DNA of 64,000 nucleotides from an uncultured Clostridium sp. Its GTDB lineage: Bacteria; Bacillota; Clostridia; Lachnospirales; Lachnospiraceae. Within the stretch, counting starts at the first letter, position 1. The number at the start of each line of letters is the position of its first letter. Under the pieces are notes generated by a model, which did no database searches, was not told where the DNA came from, and worked only from the letters and a program-made list of their open reading frames with translations. A program made the translations under genes and the position numbers. The DNA lies in the NCBI GenBank assembly GCA_900549235.1, contig URNT01000013.1:1-64000 (forward strand), given 5' to 3'. This document shows positions 1 to 7,868 of the stretch, one piece after another.

Positions 1-61
1 TAGCATCAACTACATACCATTTTCTTTCAATTGTCGCTGGACTAGCCATAAAACTTTTCAT
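1..61 (-). CDS. rplM: 50S ribosomal protein L13, N-terminal part (cut by window edge)
   Basis: Only the first 20 codons are inside the window. They read MKSFMASPATIERKWYVVDA, the characteristic opening of bacterial L13, a protein of the large ribosomal subunit. The ATG at 61-59 is preceded by AGGAGG seven bases upstream. The gene follows truA, as in most Firmicutes, where rplM and rpsI end the ribosomal/ECF/truA block. It has its own consensus promoter at 211-239 and a leader of about 140 nt. The assignment rests on the short N-terminal match plus gene order. Confidence 0.9.
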   Translation of the reverse strand, partial: MKSFMASPATIERKWYVVDA

Positions 62-204
62 TGGTTAACCTCCTGTTAATCTCAATCATGTTATACATCT
101 GGCATCCAACGGATGCCCGCTTTATGCCTGACGGATTTGGGAATGATCCATCAGAGAAATGTTCACTCCGGGGCTTTGGATGAACATCTTTGGTAATGTC
201 ACAG
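62..204 (-). promoter_or_regulatory. rplM 5' leader, candidate L13-type ribosomal leader
   Basis: The RNA between the predicted start near 204 and the rplM ribosome binding site is about 140 nt and holds no ORF of note. It contains a perfect 7-bp stem with a 3-nt loop at 101-117 (GGCATCC/GGATGCC). Autoregulatory L13 leaders are known upstream of rplM-rpsI in Firmicutes. Whether this RNA matches that family was not tested, so the call is position plus one hairpin. Confidence 0.35.
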
Positions 205-210
205 TTTTAT

Positions 211-239
211 ATTATATAATATGAATCCCTGTCTGTCAA
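211..239 (-). promoter_or_regulatory. Sigma-A promoter for rplM
   Basis: Read on the minus strand, TTGACA (239-234) and TATAAT (216-211) are both exact consensus and lie 17 bp apart. It faces rplM and lies just after the truA stop codon, so rplM-rpsI can be transcribed independently of truA. Confidence 0.85.
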
Positions 240-266
240 CCGCATTTTTTGAAAAAAGCAAGGAAT

Positions 267-1025
267 CTACAGGGTTTCCGGGTCTTCCTCATACTCCATC
301 CCGATGAGGGTCAGCCCCTTTGCTGGGGCTGTAGGCCCTGCCGCGCTCCGGTCTGCGGCTTTTAAAATAGCTGCCATATCCTCCGGCTCCCTCTGCCCCA
401 TCCCTACGCTTAAAAGGGTGCCGGCTATGATACGAACCATATTGTATAGAAATCCATTTCCCCGGATACGGATGGTGATCATATCCTCCTGATCCCTGGA
501 CACCTCGATACTGTATACAGTCCGCACCGTATCCTTTACCTGGGTCCTTACGTTGCAGAAGCTTTTAAAATCGTGCTCTCCCACAAGCCGCTCCGCCGCC
601 TGACACATTTTCTCAAGATCCAGGTTGAAATGGCAAAAATGAGAATAGAGCCGGCTGGAGGGCAGCTCGATCCGCCGGTTCAGTATCTTATATTCATAGG
701 TCTTTACGCAGGCGCACCTTCTGGGATGCCAGTGGGCAGGCACCTCTTGAGAGGACTGGACGCGGATATCCTCCGGAAGGCGCTGATTTAAGGCCAGGCA
801 GATCTTATCCGCCGGCATCCTATGCTCTGTATCAAATACCGCCACATTTCCCCTGGCGTGAACGCCGGAATCGGTGCGGCTGGCTCCAATCACCTGGATT
901 TCCTCCCCAAGAAGGCCGCTGAGAGCTTCATTTAGCACCGATTCAATGGTAATCGCCCCGGGCTGCAGCTGCCAGCCATGATAATGAGTGCCATCATAGG
1001 CAACTACAAGTCGTACCCGCTTCAT
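267..1025 (-). CDS. truA: tRNA pseudouridine(38-40) synthase TruA
   Basis: This 252-residue protein has the normal TruA length and isomerises uridines 38-40 in the anticodon arm of tRNAs. The catalytic aspartate is in the family motif GASRTDSGVHARG (Asp52). The N-terminal VAYDGTHYHGWQ block and the C-terminal GNGFLYNMVRIIAGTLL block are the other TruA signatures. The ATG at 1025 follows GAAAGGAAAC. It lies 18 bp after ecfT in the same direction, so it is the last gene of the ecfA1-ecfA2-ecfT-truA run that is common in Firmicutes. Confidence 0.96.
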   Translation of the reverse strand: MKRVRLVVAYDGTHYHGWQLQPGAITIESVLNEALSGLLGEEIQVIGASRTDSGVHARGNVAVFDTEHRMPADKICLALNQRLPEDIRVQSSQEVPAHWHPRRCACVKTYEYKILNRRIELPSSRLYSHFCHFNLDLEKMCQAAERLVGEHDFKSFCNVRTQVKDTVRTVYSIEVSRDQEDMITIRIRGNGFLYNMVRIIAGTLLSVGMGQREPEDMAAILKAADRSAAGPTAPAKGLTLIGMEYEEDPETL

Positions 1026-1043
1026 ACTGTTTCCTTTCTGCCT

Positions 1044-1844
1044 CTACAGATACACCCTTGAGGCGATCATCACTACAAAATACAAAATAAGTATCATATA
1101 GGCATCATGATCCGCCTGGCGGTATTTAAGCGGCTTCATCTTGGTACGCCCCTCGCCGCCCCGGTAGCACCTGGCCTCCATGGCCATAGCCAGATCAGTG
1201 GCCCGGCGGAAAGCGGAGATGAACAAAGGCACCAGAAGGGGGATCATGGCCTTTGCCTTCTGGATCAGATTCCCTGACTCAAAATCAGCCCCTCTTGCCA
1301 TCTGGGCCTTCATGATCTTGTCCGTTTCCTCTACAAGAATAGGAATAAAGCGGAGGGCAATGGACATCATCATAGCTACCTCATGGACCGGGACCTTAAA
1401 AGCATTTAAAAATCCCAGTCCTTTTTCCAGTCCGTCTGTCAGCTGGTTGGGCGTGGTGGTCAGAGTCATCACAGATGAGCCGATCACCAGAAATATAAGT
1501 CTCAGCCCCATAAAAAATGCCAGTCTTACACCCTCCTGGGTGATCTTAAATATCCAGAATTTTACAATTACCTGGCCCTCTGTCAAAAACAGGTTAAAGC
1601 TGACGCTGATCAGAAGGAGAATGACCACCGCCTTCAGCCCCCGGACCATAAACCGGAAGGGCACCTGGCAGAGTCGTATCACAGCCGCCATGGCAATAGC
1701 CGCCAGAAGGTATCCCCATATATTGTCAGCGATAAAAAGAGATGCGATAAAAACCATGGTTCCAAAGAGCTTCGTCCTGGGATCCAGTCTGTGTACCGGT
1801 GAATCCACCGGATAATATTGTCCTAAGGTAATTTCTCTTAGCAT
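1044..1844 (-). CDS. ecfT: ECF transporter transmembrane protein EcfT
   Basis: EcfT is the membrane scaffold of energy-coupling factor vitamin/metal transporters, linking the two ATPases EcfA1/EcfA2 to exchangeable substrate-binding S components. The 266-residue protein has hydrophobic segments near residues 28-60, 70-90, 108-128 and 245-262. It carries the two Ala-Arg coupling motifs, QMARGAD in the middle and MEARCYRGG near the C-terminus, which contact the ATPases. It starts 29 bp downstream of ecfA2. No S component is in this window, as expected for a shared (group II) ECF module. Confidence 0.95.
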   Translation of the reverse strand: MLREITLGQYYPVDSPVHRLDPRTKLFGTMVFIASLFIADNIWGYLLAAIAMAAVIRLCQVPFRFMVRGLKAVVILLLISVSFNLFLTEGQVIVKFWIFKITQEGVRLAFFMGLRLIFLVIGSSVMTLTTTPNQLTDGLEKGLGFLNAFKVPVHEVAMMMSIALRFIPILVEETDKIMKAQMARGADFESGNLIQKAKAMIPLLVPLFISAFRRATDLAMAMEARCYRGGEGRTKMKPLKYRQADHDAYMILILYFVVMIASRVYL

Positions 1845-1873
1845 AGTTATCCCTGCTGCTTTCTTTTAGATTG

Positions 1874-2737
1874 TTACAGACGGGTATTTTGTCTGTTCCA
1901 AAGAGCCAGTATGGCCTCCTTCGCCTCAGCAATGGTGGTAATGTCCTCACCGGCCTCTACCCCCTGTTCTCTCAGGTCATGGATCAGATAGGTGATCTGA
2001 GGCGCCCCCAGGCCGATGGCTTCCAGCTCCTTATAATGGGCAAATACCTCCTTAGGCGTGCCGTCAAATACCTTCTGTCCCCGGTTCATCACCATAAGCC
2101 GGTCTGCGTATCTGGCCACATCCTCCATACTGTGAGACACCAGAATAATGGTCATCCCCTTTTCATCATGGAGCTTCCTAATCTGCTCTAAAATCTCATC
2201 CCGTCCTCTGGGATCCAGCCCTGCTGTGGGTTCATCCAGGATCAGTACCTCCGGCTCCATGGCAAGAACCCCGGCAATGGCCACACGCCGCTTCTGGCCT
2301 CCTGAAAGCTCAAATGGAGATCTTTTATAATAGGAAGAATCCAATCCCGCCAGTTCCAGGGCCTTCTTCGCCCGCTCCTTTGCCTCAGCCTCTGTCAGTC
2401 CCTGATTCTTCGGTCCAAAGCACACATCTGTCAGCACATCGATCTCAAAGAGCTGATGCTCCGGATACTGAAACACAAGCCCCACCCGGCTCCTCAGCTT
2501 CTTCATATCATAACCTGGGGCGTAAATGTTTTCCCCATTGTAATAAAGAGCTCCAGCGGTGGCCTTCATAAGCCCGTTGAGATGCTGGATCAAGGTGGAT
2601 TTTCCGGAACCGGTATGTCCGATCAATCCCACAAATTCTCCGTCTCTGATCTCAAAATTCACATCAAAGAGAGCGTGCTGCTCAAAGGCAGTTCCGCCTC
2701 CGTATACATAATTCAGATCCACTGCCTTTATTGACAT
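1874..2737 (-). CDS. ecfA2: ECF transporter ATPase EcfA2
   Basis: This is one of two cytoplasmic ATPase subunits of the ECF module. In its 287 residues are Walker A GHTGSGKST (residues 40-48), a Q-loop VFQYPEHQLF, the ABC signature LSGGQKRR (144-151) and Walker B LILDEP (165-170). The YPEHQLF form of the Q-loop region is typical of EcfA2. The ATG at 2737 lies inside the end of ecfA1, a 10-bp overlap, with GGAAGGAGAG upstream, so the two subunits are probably made in coupled amounts. Confidence 0.95.
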   Translation of the reverse strand: MSIKAVDLNYVYGGGTAFEQHALFDVNFEIRDGEFVGLIGHTGSGKSTLIQHLNGLMKATAGALYYNGENIYAPGYDMKKLRSRVGLVFQYPEHQLFEIDVLTDVCFGPKNQGLTEAEAKERAKKALELAGLDSSYYKRSPFELSGGQKRRVAIAGVLAMEPEVLILDEPTAGLDPRGRDEILEQIRKLHDEKGMTIILVSHSMEDVARYADRLMVMNRGQKVFDGTPKEVFAHYKELEAIGLGAPQITYLIHDLREQGVEAGEDITTIAEAKEAILALWNRQNTRL

Positions 2738-3618
2738 AGGCCACTCTCCTTCCCCTGCGCTCTGCCGCCCAAAAGAGGAATCAGCTCCGCTTCCAGCTCC
2801 TCCCTGGTAAGGATACCCTGTGAAAGAGGCATACCTGCCTCTCTCAGCTCATAGGCCAGCTCCGTCACCTGAGGCACATCCAAGCCATAGCCCTTTAGCT
2901 GCCTTACCTGGGAAAATATTTCCCTGGGAGCCCCATCCATGACGATCTGCCCCTGATCCATCACAATGATCCGGTCTGCGTCAATAGTTTCTTCCATATA
3001 ATGGGTGATCAGGATCACGGTAATTCCTTCCCTCCGGTTCAGCTCCCGTATGGTCCGGATCACCTCTTTCCGTCCGTTTGGATCAAGCATGGCCGTAGGC
3101 TCATCCAGGATGATGCACTCCGGCTTCATAGCCATCACTCCAGCGATGGCCACACGCTGCTTCTGGCCTCCTGAGAGCTTGTTTGGGGACTGGAGGCGGT
3201 AAGCCGTCATCCCTACTGCCTTCAGGCTTTCATCCACCCGCTGCCAGATCTCCTCGGTGGGTACGCCGATGTTCTCCGGGCCAAAGCCTACATCCTCCTC
3301 CACCACATTTCCAATGATCTGATTATCCGGGTTCTGAAAGACCATGCCCGCTGTTTTCCGCACATCCCAGATATGCTCCTCATCCCTTGTATCCATCTCT
3401 CCTACCCAGACCGTTCCCTCACTGGGCAGCAAAAGTCCGTTGATATGCTTTGCAAATGTGGACTTTCCAGAGCCGTTGTGGCCCAGAACCGCTACAAAGT
3501 CCCCTTTTTCGATGTCCACATCCATACCGTCAATAGCCCGCTTTACTTCCTCTATCTTTTCTTCCTCGTCCCGTCTGATATACTCATAGACCAGCCGGGC
3601 TGCCTTCACAATTCCCAT
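2728..3618 (-). CDS. ecfA1: ECF transporter ATPase EcfA1
   Basis: This is the second ATPase of the ECF module, about 296 residues. It has Walker A GHNGSGKST, a Q-loop VFQNPDNQI (the NPDNQ form typical of EcfA1), signature LSGGQKQR and Walker B CIILDEP. The longer reading frame starts at 3645, but that ATG lies only about 7 nt from the predicted transcription start. The ATG at 3618 has GAGAGG 6 nt upstream and gives the usual N-terminus, MGIVKAARLVYEY. The upstream neighbour is normally rplQ; here a two-gene insert separates them. Confidence 0.93.
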   Translation of the reverse strand: MGIVKAARLVYEYIRRDEEEKIEEVKRAIDGMDVDIEKGDFVAVLGHNGSGKSTFAKHINGLLLPSEGTVWVGEMDTRDEEHIWDVRKTAGMVFQNPDNQIIGNVVEEDVGFGPENIGVPTEEIWQRVDESLKAVGMTAYRLQSPNKLSGGQKQRVAIAGVMAMKPECIILDEPTAMLDPNGRKEVIRTIRELNRREGITVILITHYMEETIDADRIIVMDQGQIVMDGAPREIFSQVRQLKGYGLDVPQVTELAYELREAGMPLSQGILTREELEAELIPLLGGRAQGKESGLCQ

Positions 3619-3658
3619 TGGTTTCCTCTCAAGCTTCATCCTCATGTTACGTTTCTCA

Positions 3659-3687
3659 ATTTTAGTTTATATCACCGCATAAGTCAA
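3659..3687 (-). promoter_or_regulatory. Promoter for ecfA1-ecfA2-ecfT-truA
   Basis: On the minus strand TTGACT (3687-3682) and TAAAAT (3664-3659) are separated by 17 bp. It lies directly downstream of the terminator of the inserted unit and starts transcription about 34 nt before the ecfA1 ATG at 3618. Confidence 0.7.
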
Positions 3688-3713
3688 GACCTCTGCTCCC
3701 TTACAATACAACA

Positions 3714-3750
3714 AAGAGCACTGCAGAAAAATGCTTTCCGCAATGCTCTT
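3714..3750 (-). terminator. Terminator of the two-gene repeat-protein unit
   Basis: AAGAGCATTGC pairs with GCAGTGCTCTT (11 bp, one G-U pair) on the minus strand just after the stop codon at 3756. It is followed by the moderately T-rich TTTGTTGT. The stem is good, the T-tract only fair. Confidence 0.65.
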
Positions 3751-3755
3751 AAGCC

Positions 3756-4748
3756 TTACTGGATCCAGGCGCCGCTCTCATCTACCTGATAACCGTCCGG
3801 CGTAGTGGTTCCCGCCGCCATGGAACAGTCATCATACATAAAATACCATGTGCCGCCGATCTGATTCCAGCCTGTTACTGCAATGCCCTGGTCATTAAAA
3901 TAATACCATTTTCCGTTGATCCGCTCCCAGCGGTTTACAGCAGCCGTCCCATCCTTGTAGGTAAAGCGCCAACCCTCCTGATATTCTCCCCAGGTTCCGT
4001 CTGTGATGCCGGGATCATAGCTGTGGGAGGAGGAAGCGCTTAAGGAGCTGACCGGCTCGCCGTCCTCCAGATAGTCCTGCTGGTTTCCATTTCTGGCAAT
4101 GGCAGTGACCTCAAAATAATATTGGATCCCTGATTTTGTCATAAACTGGGAAAAATCATAGGAAGTGGCATTTTCTACCAGCTGCGTTACCACTGAGCCC
4201 TGATCGTCATAAAGTGTAACCCGGTAGGTATCGGCAAATTTCACTGGATTCCACCGGGCTGTGGATGAAGCTGCGCTGTCCCAGCCAGCCCAGGTGGTCT
4301 CTCCCAGCTTTGCGGCTGACTGATATTTGAACTTTACAGTGTAGATATAGTTCATATCCGTCTCGTATTCATCACCTGTGTATTTCTTAACAGAGGTGAC
4401 CTCCGCGTCATTTCTTCCGTTTGTAACTTTCGCTTCCAGGCTCTGGGTGCTTAATGAAACCTCACTGCCGATGTAAACGGTGCCAGTCACCTCATTGCCT
4501 GCGGTCCAATTGAGAGGATCCTTTGACCAGTCTACGTCAGAAACCAGCTCTACCATATCGCTTTCTCCCAGCTCCACATCTGGAGCCAGAGGATGGACGC
4601 GGTCCTTATCGTTGTCGTCCCGGCTGGTGCCTCCCTCATCATACTGGTTGGTGATCTCCAGGGTATATATGGTTTTAGCCTGGGCTGTGATTCCCAGGCT
4701 AAGTGCTGCTATAGCTGCTGCAAGTAATGTAATATAAGTCTTTTTCAT
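3756..4748 (-). CDS. Secreted protein with Fn3-like domain and C-terminal cell-wall-binding repeats
   Basis: This 330-residue protein has a signal peptide (MKK, hydrophobic core, cleavage near AQA at 22-24). An N-terminal beta-rich region of about 120 residues comes first. A fibronectin-III-like module follows near 150-240, with key positions ARW, YRVTLYD, YDFSQFM and YYFEVTA. At the C-terminus are about three aromatic/glycine repeats (GWRFTYKDG, GKWYYFNDQG, GTWYFMYDD) of the choline-binding type. The same architecture recurs in the next gene and at 59898-60833. It starts 23 bp after its partner with AAAGGAG upstream. The function is unknown; a wall-associated binding protein is the natural inference. 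Confidence 0.8.
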   Translation of the reverse strand: MKKTYITLLAAAIAALSLGITAQAKTIYTLEITNQYDEGGTSRDDNDKDRVHPLAPDVELGESDMVELVSDVDWSKDPLNWTAGNEVTGTVYIGSEVSLSTQSLEAKVTNGRNDAEVTSVKKYTGDEYETDMNYIYTVKFKYQSAAKLGETTWAGWDSAASSTARWNPVKFADTYRVTLYDDQGSVVTQLVENATSYDFSQFMTKSGIQYYFEVTAIARNGNQQDYLEDGEPVSSLSASSSHSYDPGITDGTWGEYQEGWRFTYKDGTAAVNRWERINGKWYYFNDQGIAVTGWNQIGGTWYFMYDDCSMAAGTTTPDGYQVDESGAWIQ

Positions 4749-4771
4749 AGAGTCTCCTTTCAGGTCTGCCT

Positions 4772-6013
4772 TTAATGCTGCCAGATTCCGTTGGCATCCA
4801 GTTGGAAGCCGCTGATATTGGTGCTCACTGCCTTATGTCCCTGGCCAGGATAGAAGTAATAGTAATTCCCCTGTACACTGTACCAGCCCTCCGCCATGGC
4901 GCCGGACTCTGTCATGAAATAGGTCTTGCCGTCTATGGTGAGCCAACAGTTCTTAACCATGGCCCCTTCCGGTCCGTCCTGGTTGGGATTTAAGTAATAC
5001 CAGATGTTGTTGGTCTGCACCCAGCCGGTCTTCATAGCACCGCTGTCACTCATATAGTACCAGTTGTTATTTTTCTGCTGCCATCCGGTCAGCATCAGGC
5101 CATTGCTGTCAAACAGATACCAACGGTCGTTCCATCTAAGCCAGCCATCCTTCTGATAATTGCCGTCCGGATAGCGGAAATACCACTGGTTCCCGCTCTG
5201 GATCCAGCCTACCTGAGTGGTAGTGCCTGGGGCGGAGCTGCTTCCATTGTCCTGGCCGCTGCCGTCAGATACCTCATCCTCATCGATATACTGGGTATCA
5301 GATTCCGTCCAGTCACTCTTTTTGCCGAAGCGCTGCTGCTCCTCAGTATGGGGAACGGTACGCACCTTAAAGGAATAATCTCCCTCCTTTGTCATATAAG
5401 GATAAAAATCGTAAGAGGTGCCGTGGTAATCCTCCAACTTCTTCATCACTGTAGAGCCTCTGTAAAGGATCACATCGTAATACCCGGAGGTATCGTCCGC
5501 CTCCTCCCATCTGGCCCGTCCTCTCGTGTTTCCCCACTCGGCGCTTTCCGGGGAGGCGTAGGTGCCCTTGACTCCTTTTACGCGAAGGGTTACCTTCAAA
5601 TCACTTCCGCTTTTGCTGGCAGATACGAACTCTCCATTGCTGATGCTGACATTGTTGGAGCTGTAGCTGCTGCGGAAGCGGTAATCATATTCCCCACTGG
5701 AGGAATAATTAGGCTCCAGCCACACGATGATCTTTGGAGTGTCTCCAATAGAAACCTCTTTATCGTTGCTCCATTCAGCTGATACGACCTCATATTTATC
5801 AGAAGTAGTATACACCTTGGTCCCGCTATCATCCTTGGATGTGCCCAGACTATCCCCACTGCTGATCTCGTCTCCAGAATCCAGATCTACCTCTACCTTC
5901 AGTGAAATACTTGTAATATACTTATAGTCTGCCGCTTCTGTCCTCACCGGCATCCCTGCTGTCAGAGTACAGGCTGCCAAGACCAGGCAGATCCACTGCT
6001 TCATTGACCTCAT
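4772..6013 (-). CDS. Secreted protein with Fn3-like domain and cell-wall-binding repeats
   Basis: This 413-residue paralogue of the adjacent gene has a signal peptide ending near TEA (about 27). An N-terminal beta domain opens with ITSISLKVEVDL, and an Fn3-like module lies near 155-235 (ARWEE, YDVILYRG, YDFYPYM, YSFKVR). A Ser/Gly linker near 250-265 precedes five or six repeats of about 20 residues (NQWYFRYPDG, DRWYLFDSNG, NNWYYMSDSG, NIWYYLNPNQ, GNYYYFYPGQ). Such repeats bind choline on teichoic acids in pneumococci; the ligand in Lachnospiraceae is unknown. It is the first gene of its own transcription unit, with AAGGAGG nine nt before the ATG. Confidence 0.82.
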   Translation of the reverse strand: MRSMKQWICLVLAACTLTAGMPVRTEAADYKYITSISLKVEVDLDSGDEISSGDSLGTSKDDSGTKVYTTSDKYEVVSAEWSNDKEVSIGDTPKIIVWLEPNYSSSGEYDYRFRSSYSSNNVSISNGEFVSASKSGSDLKVTLRVKGVKGTYASPESAEWGNTRGRARWEEADDTSGYYDVILYRGSTVMKKLEDYHGTSYDFYPYMTKEGDYSFKVRTVPHTEEQQRFGKKSDWTESDTQYIDEDEVSDGSGQDNGSSSAPGTTTQVGWIQSGNQWYFRYPDGNYQKDGWLRWNDRWYLFDSNGLMLTGWQQKNNNWYYMSDSGAMKTGWVQTNNIWYYLNPNQDGPEGAMVKNCWLTIDGKTYFMTESGAMAEGWYSVQGNYYYFYPGQGHKAVSTNISGFQLDANGIWQH

Positions 6014-6054
6014 AAACTACGACCTCCTTAAAGGGTAATCCCTTGTATAGCTCT

Positions 6055-6084
6055 ATTATAGCCCGAAATCCAGTTTTCCGTCAA
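6055..6084 (-). promoter_or_regulatory. Promoter of the inserted repeat-protein unit
   Basis: Minus strand TTGACG (6084-6079), an 18-bp spacer and exact TATAAT (6060-6055). It lies between the rplQ terminator and the first repeat-protein gene, so this pair is transcribed separately from the ribosomal operon. Confidence 0.8.
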
Positions 6085-6110
6085 CTTACGATATTCTTTC
6101 AATCTTTACA

Positions 6111-6148
6111 GAAAAAAGCTGCAGACACGAATGACCGTATCTGCAGCT
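6111..6148 (-). terminator. Terminator after rplQ, end of the ribosomal operon
   Basis: AGCTGCAGA and TCTGCAGCT form a perfect 9-bp stem (6140-6148 with 6117-6125). On the minus strand it is followed directly by TTTTTTC, a textbook intrinsic terminator 22 bp after the rplQ stop. Confidence 0.9.
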
Positions 6149-6169
6149 GCCTGTTTAACTATATTCAGA

Positions 6170-6706
6170 TTAAACCAGTTCAATCAGAACTTCCATTGCT
6201 GCGTCACCCTTACGCTGACCGATCTTAACGATTCTGGTGTAACCACCGTTACGGTTTACGTACTTAGGAGCAACCTCATCAAATAACTTTGCAACCAGAT
6301 CAACAGACTTTGTGTTTCTCTTCTTGCCAGCTGCTGCTGCTGGAACCTCTGTTACTCCGTAAAGAACCTTCAGCATCTGTCTTCTTGCATGCAGTCTGGA
6401 AGGAAGATCCTTCTTAATCTCCTTCTCTACCTCGTCGTATACGGTAACCTTCTTGCCGTCTACAACTTCCTTTACACGCTTGCCGTCTTTGTCCTTACGG
6501 GCTACCTTAGCAGTAACCTTTACAGTCTCAAAGTTGTCTTTTTCCTTCACTGCCATAGCAATCAGACCCTCAGCAACCTTGCGGATTTCCTTTGCTCTTG
6601 TCTCTGTTGTTCTGATGTGACCATGATATAACAGTGCTGTTACCTGGCTTCTGATCATAGCCTTTCTCTGGTCTGATGTTCTGCCTAATTTTCTGTATCC
6701 TGCCAT
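6170..6706 (-). CDS. rplQ: 50S ribosomal protein L17, long form
   Basis: L17 lines the polypeptide exit tunnel region of the large subunit. The ends are canonical: MAGYRKLGRTSDQRKAM at the start and NRNGGYTRIVKIGQRKGDAA near the end. The protein is 178 residues against roughly 115-130 in most bacteria. The extra length is a Lys/Glu/Val-rich segment around residues 58-125 (including KDGKRVKEVVDGKK) inserted between the two conserved halves. It is the last gene of the alpha operon and is followed by a strong terminator. Confidence 0.96.
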   Translation of the reverse strand: MAGYRKLGRTSDQRKAMIRSQVTALLYHGHIRTTETRAKEIRKVAEGLIAMAVKEKDNFETVKVTAKVARKDKDGKRVKEVVDGKKVTVYDEVEKEIKKDLPSRLHARRQMLKVLYGVTEVPAAAAGKKRNTKSVDLVAKLFDEVAPKYVNRNGGYTRIVKIGQRKGDAAMEVLIELV

Positions 6707-6728
6707 TTTAATTTTCCTCCATATCTGT

Positions 6729-6873
6729 GGGACACCCTTGCCATGCTTCGTCGGACTTACTGGTGCAGGCGCCTGCTTCCACTCTTTTATTTGGCACCCT
6801 CAGTCATGCATCTTTGGACTTACTGACCTTGGATCGTTATGGGACAGACTGCCCCTTATGCTTCGTCACTTGG
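6729..6873 (-). repeat. Degenerate direct repeats in the rpoA-rplQ spacer
   Basis: The 149-bp spacer holds two related segments of about 35 bp, at 6729-6763 and 6793-6827. Both contain CCAGTAAGTCC-like or TCAGTAAGTCC-like sequence followed by a GCATG core and AGGGTG (minus strand). A third partial copy, 6841-6873, is the 3' end of rpoA itself: GACGAAGCAT followed by TGTCCC is shared with the 6729 copy. A 12-bp palindrome, GCAGGCGCCTGC, lies at 6765-6776. This looks like duplicated and decayed rpoA end sequence; no ORF or promoter is evident. Confidence 0.5.
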
Positions 6874-7818
6874 ATTAAGCTGTAAGCCTAATTCCTTTAA
6901 CTTGGCCAACACCTCTTCTAAAGACTTGCGGCCCAGGTTACGAACCTTCATCATATCCTCAGAGGTCTTGTTGCACAGTTCCTCCACGGTATTGATGCCG
7001 GCTCTCTTCAGACAGTTGTAAGAACGAACGGACAGCTCCAGCTCGTCAATGTTCATCTCGAGAACCTTTTCCTTTTCATTGTCTTCCTTCTCTACCATGA
7101 TCTCAGTGCCCACGGCAATTTCAGAAAGATCAATGAACAGGTTTAAGTGCTCACTTAATACCTTTGCAGCAAGGCTGACTGCCTCATCGGGAGCCAGTGT
7201 GCCGTTGGTATAAACCTCCAGTGTCAGCTTGTCATAATCCGTCTGCTGGCCCACACGGGTGTTGGCAACAGCCATGTTGACACGCTCAACAGGAGTATAG
7301 ATGGAATCAACTGCAATTACGCCGATTGGTAATTCGTCGTTTTTATTCTTATCTGCGCTGATGTAGCCGCGGCCCTTTGTGATGGTAAGCTCCATATAGA
7401 ACTTGCTGTCTGCGCCGCCGCTTAAGGTAGCAATAACCTGATCGGGATTCATGATCTCGATGTCAGCATCTGCCTGGATGTCAGCAGCAGTAATAACGCC
7501 TTCGCCTTCAAATTCAATGTATGCAACTTTCGGCTCGTCGGTATCGCTGGTATTCTTGATCGCTAAGCTTTTGATGTTCATGATGATCTCAGTTACATCC
7601 TCTTTTACACCAGGAATGGAACTGAACTCATGCAGAACGCCATCGATTTTTACCTGACTCACTGCGGCTCCGGGTAAAGAAGAAAGCATAATTCTTCTCA
7701 AGGAATTGCCCAGTGTCGTACCGTAACCTCTCTCAAGTGGTTCAACTACAAACTTGCCGTATCTCTTGTCTTCTGAAATCTCTGCGATTTCAATATTTGG
7801 TTTTTCAAAATCGAACAC
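6856..7818 (-). CDS. rpoA: RNA polymerase alpha subunit
   Basis: The alpha subunit dimerises to start RNA polymerase assembly and contacts upstream DNA and regulators. At 320 residues it has normal length: an N-terminal assembly domain (to about 230, with EPLERGYGTTLGNSLRR near the start), a linker and a C-terminal domain from about 250 (MNIDELELSVRSYNCLKRAGI, then VRNLGRKSLEEV). It lies between rpsD and rplQ as in other Firmicutes. A long hairpin occupies the rpsD-rpoA gap. Confidence 0.98.
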   Translation of the reverse strand: MFDFEKPNIEIAEISEDKRYGKFVVEPLERGYGTTLGNSLRRIMLSSLPGAAVSQVKIDGVLHEFSSIPGVKEDVTEIIMNIKSLAIKNTSDTDEPKVAYIEFEGEGVITAADIQADADIEIMNPDQVIATLSGGADSKFYMELTITKGRGYISADKNKNDELPIGVIAVDSIYTPVERVNMAVANTRVGQQTDYDKLTLEVYTNGTLAPDEAVSLAAKVLSEHLNLFIDLSEIAVGTEIMVEKEDNEKEKVLEMNIDELELSVRSYNCLKRAGINTVEELCNKTSEDMMKVRNLGRKSLEEVLAKLKELGLQLNPSDEA

Positions 7819-7868
7819 TAATAGCCCCTCCTTTTTGGGTTTCTATCAAATCTCGAGGGATATATCCA

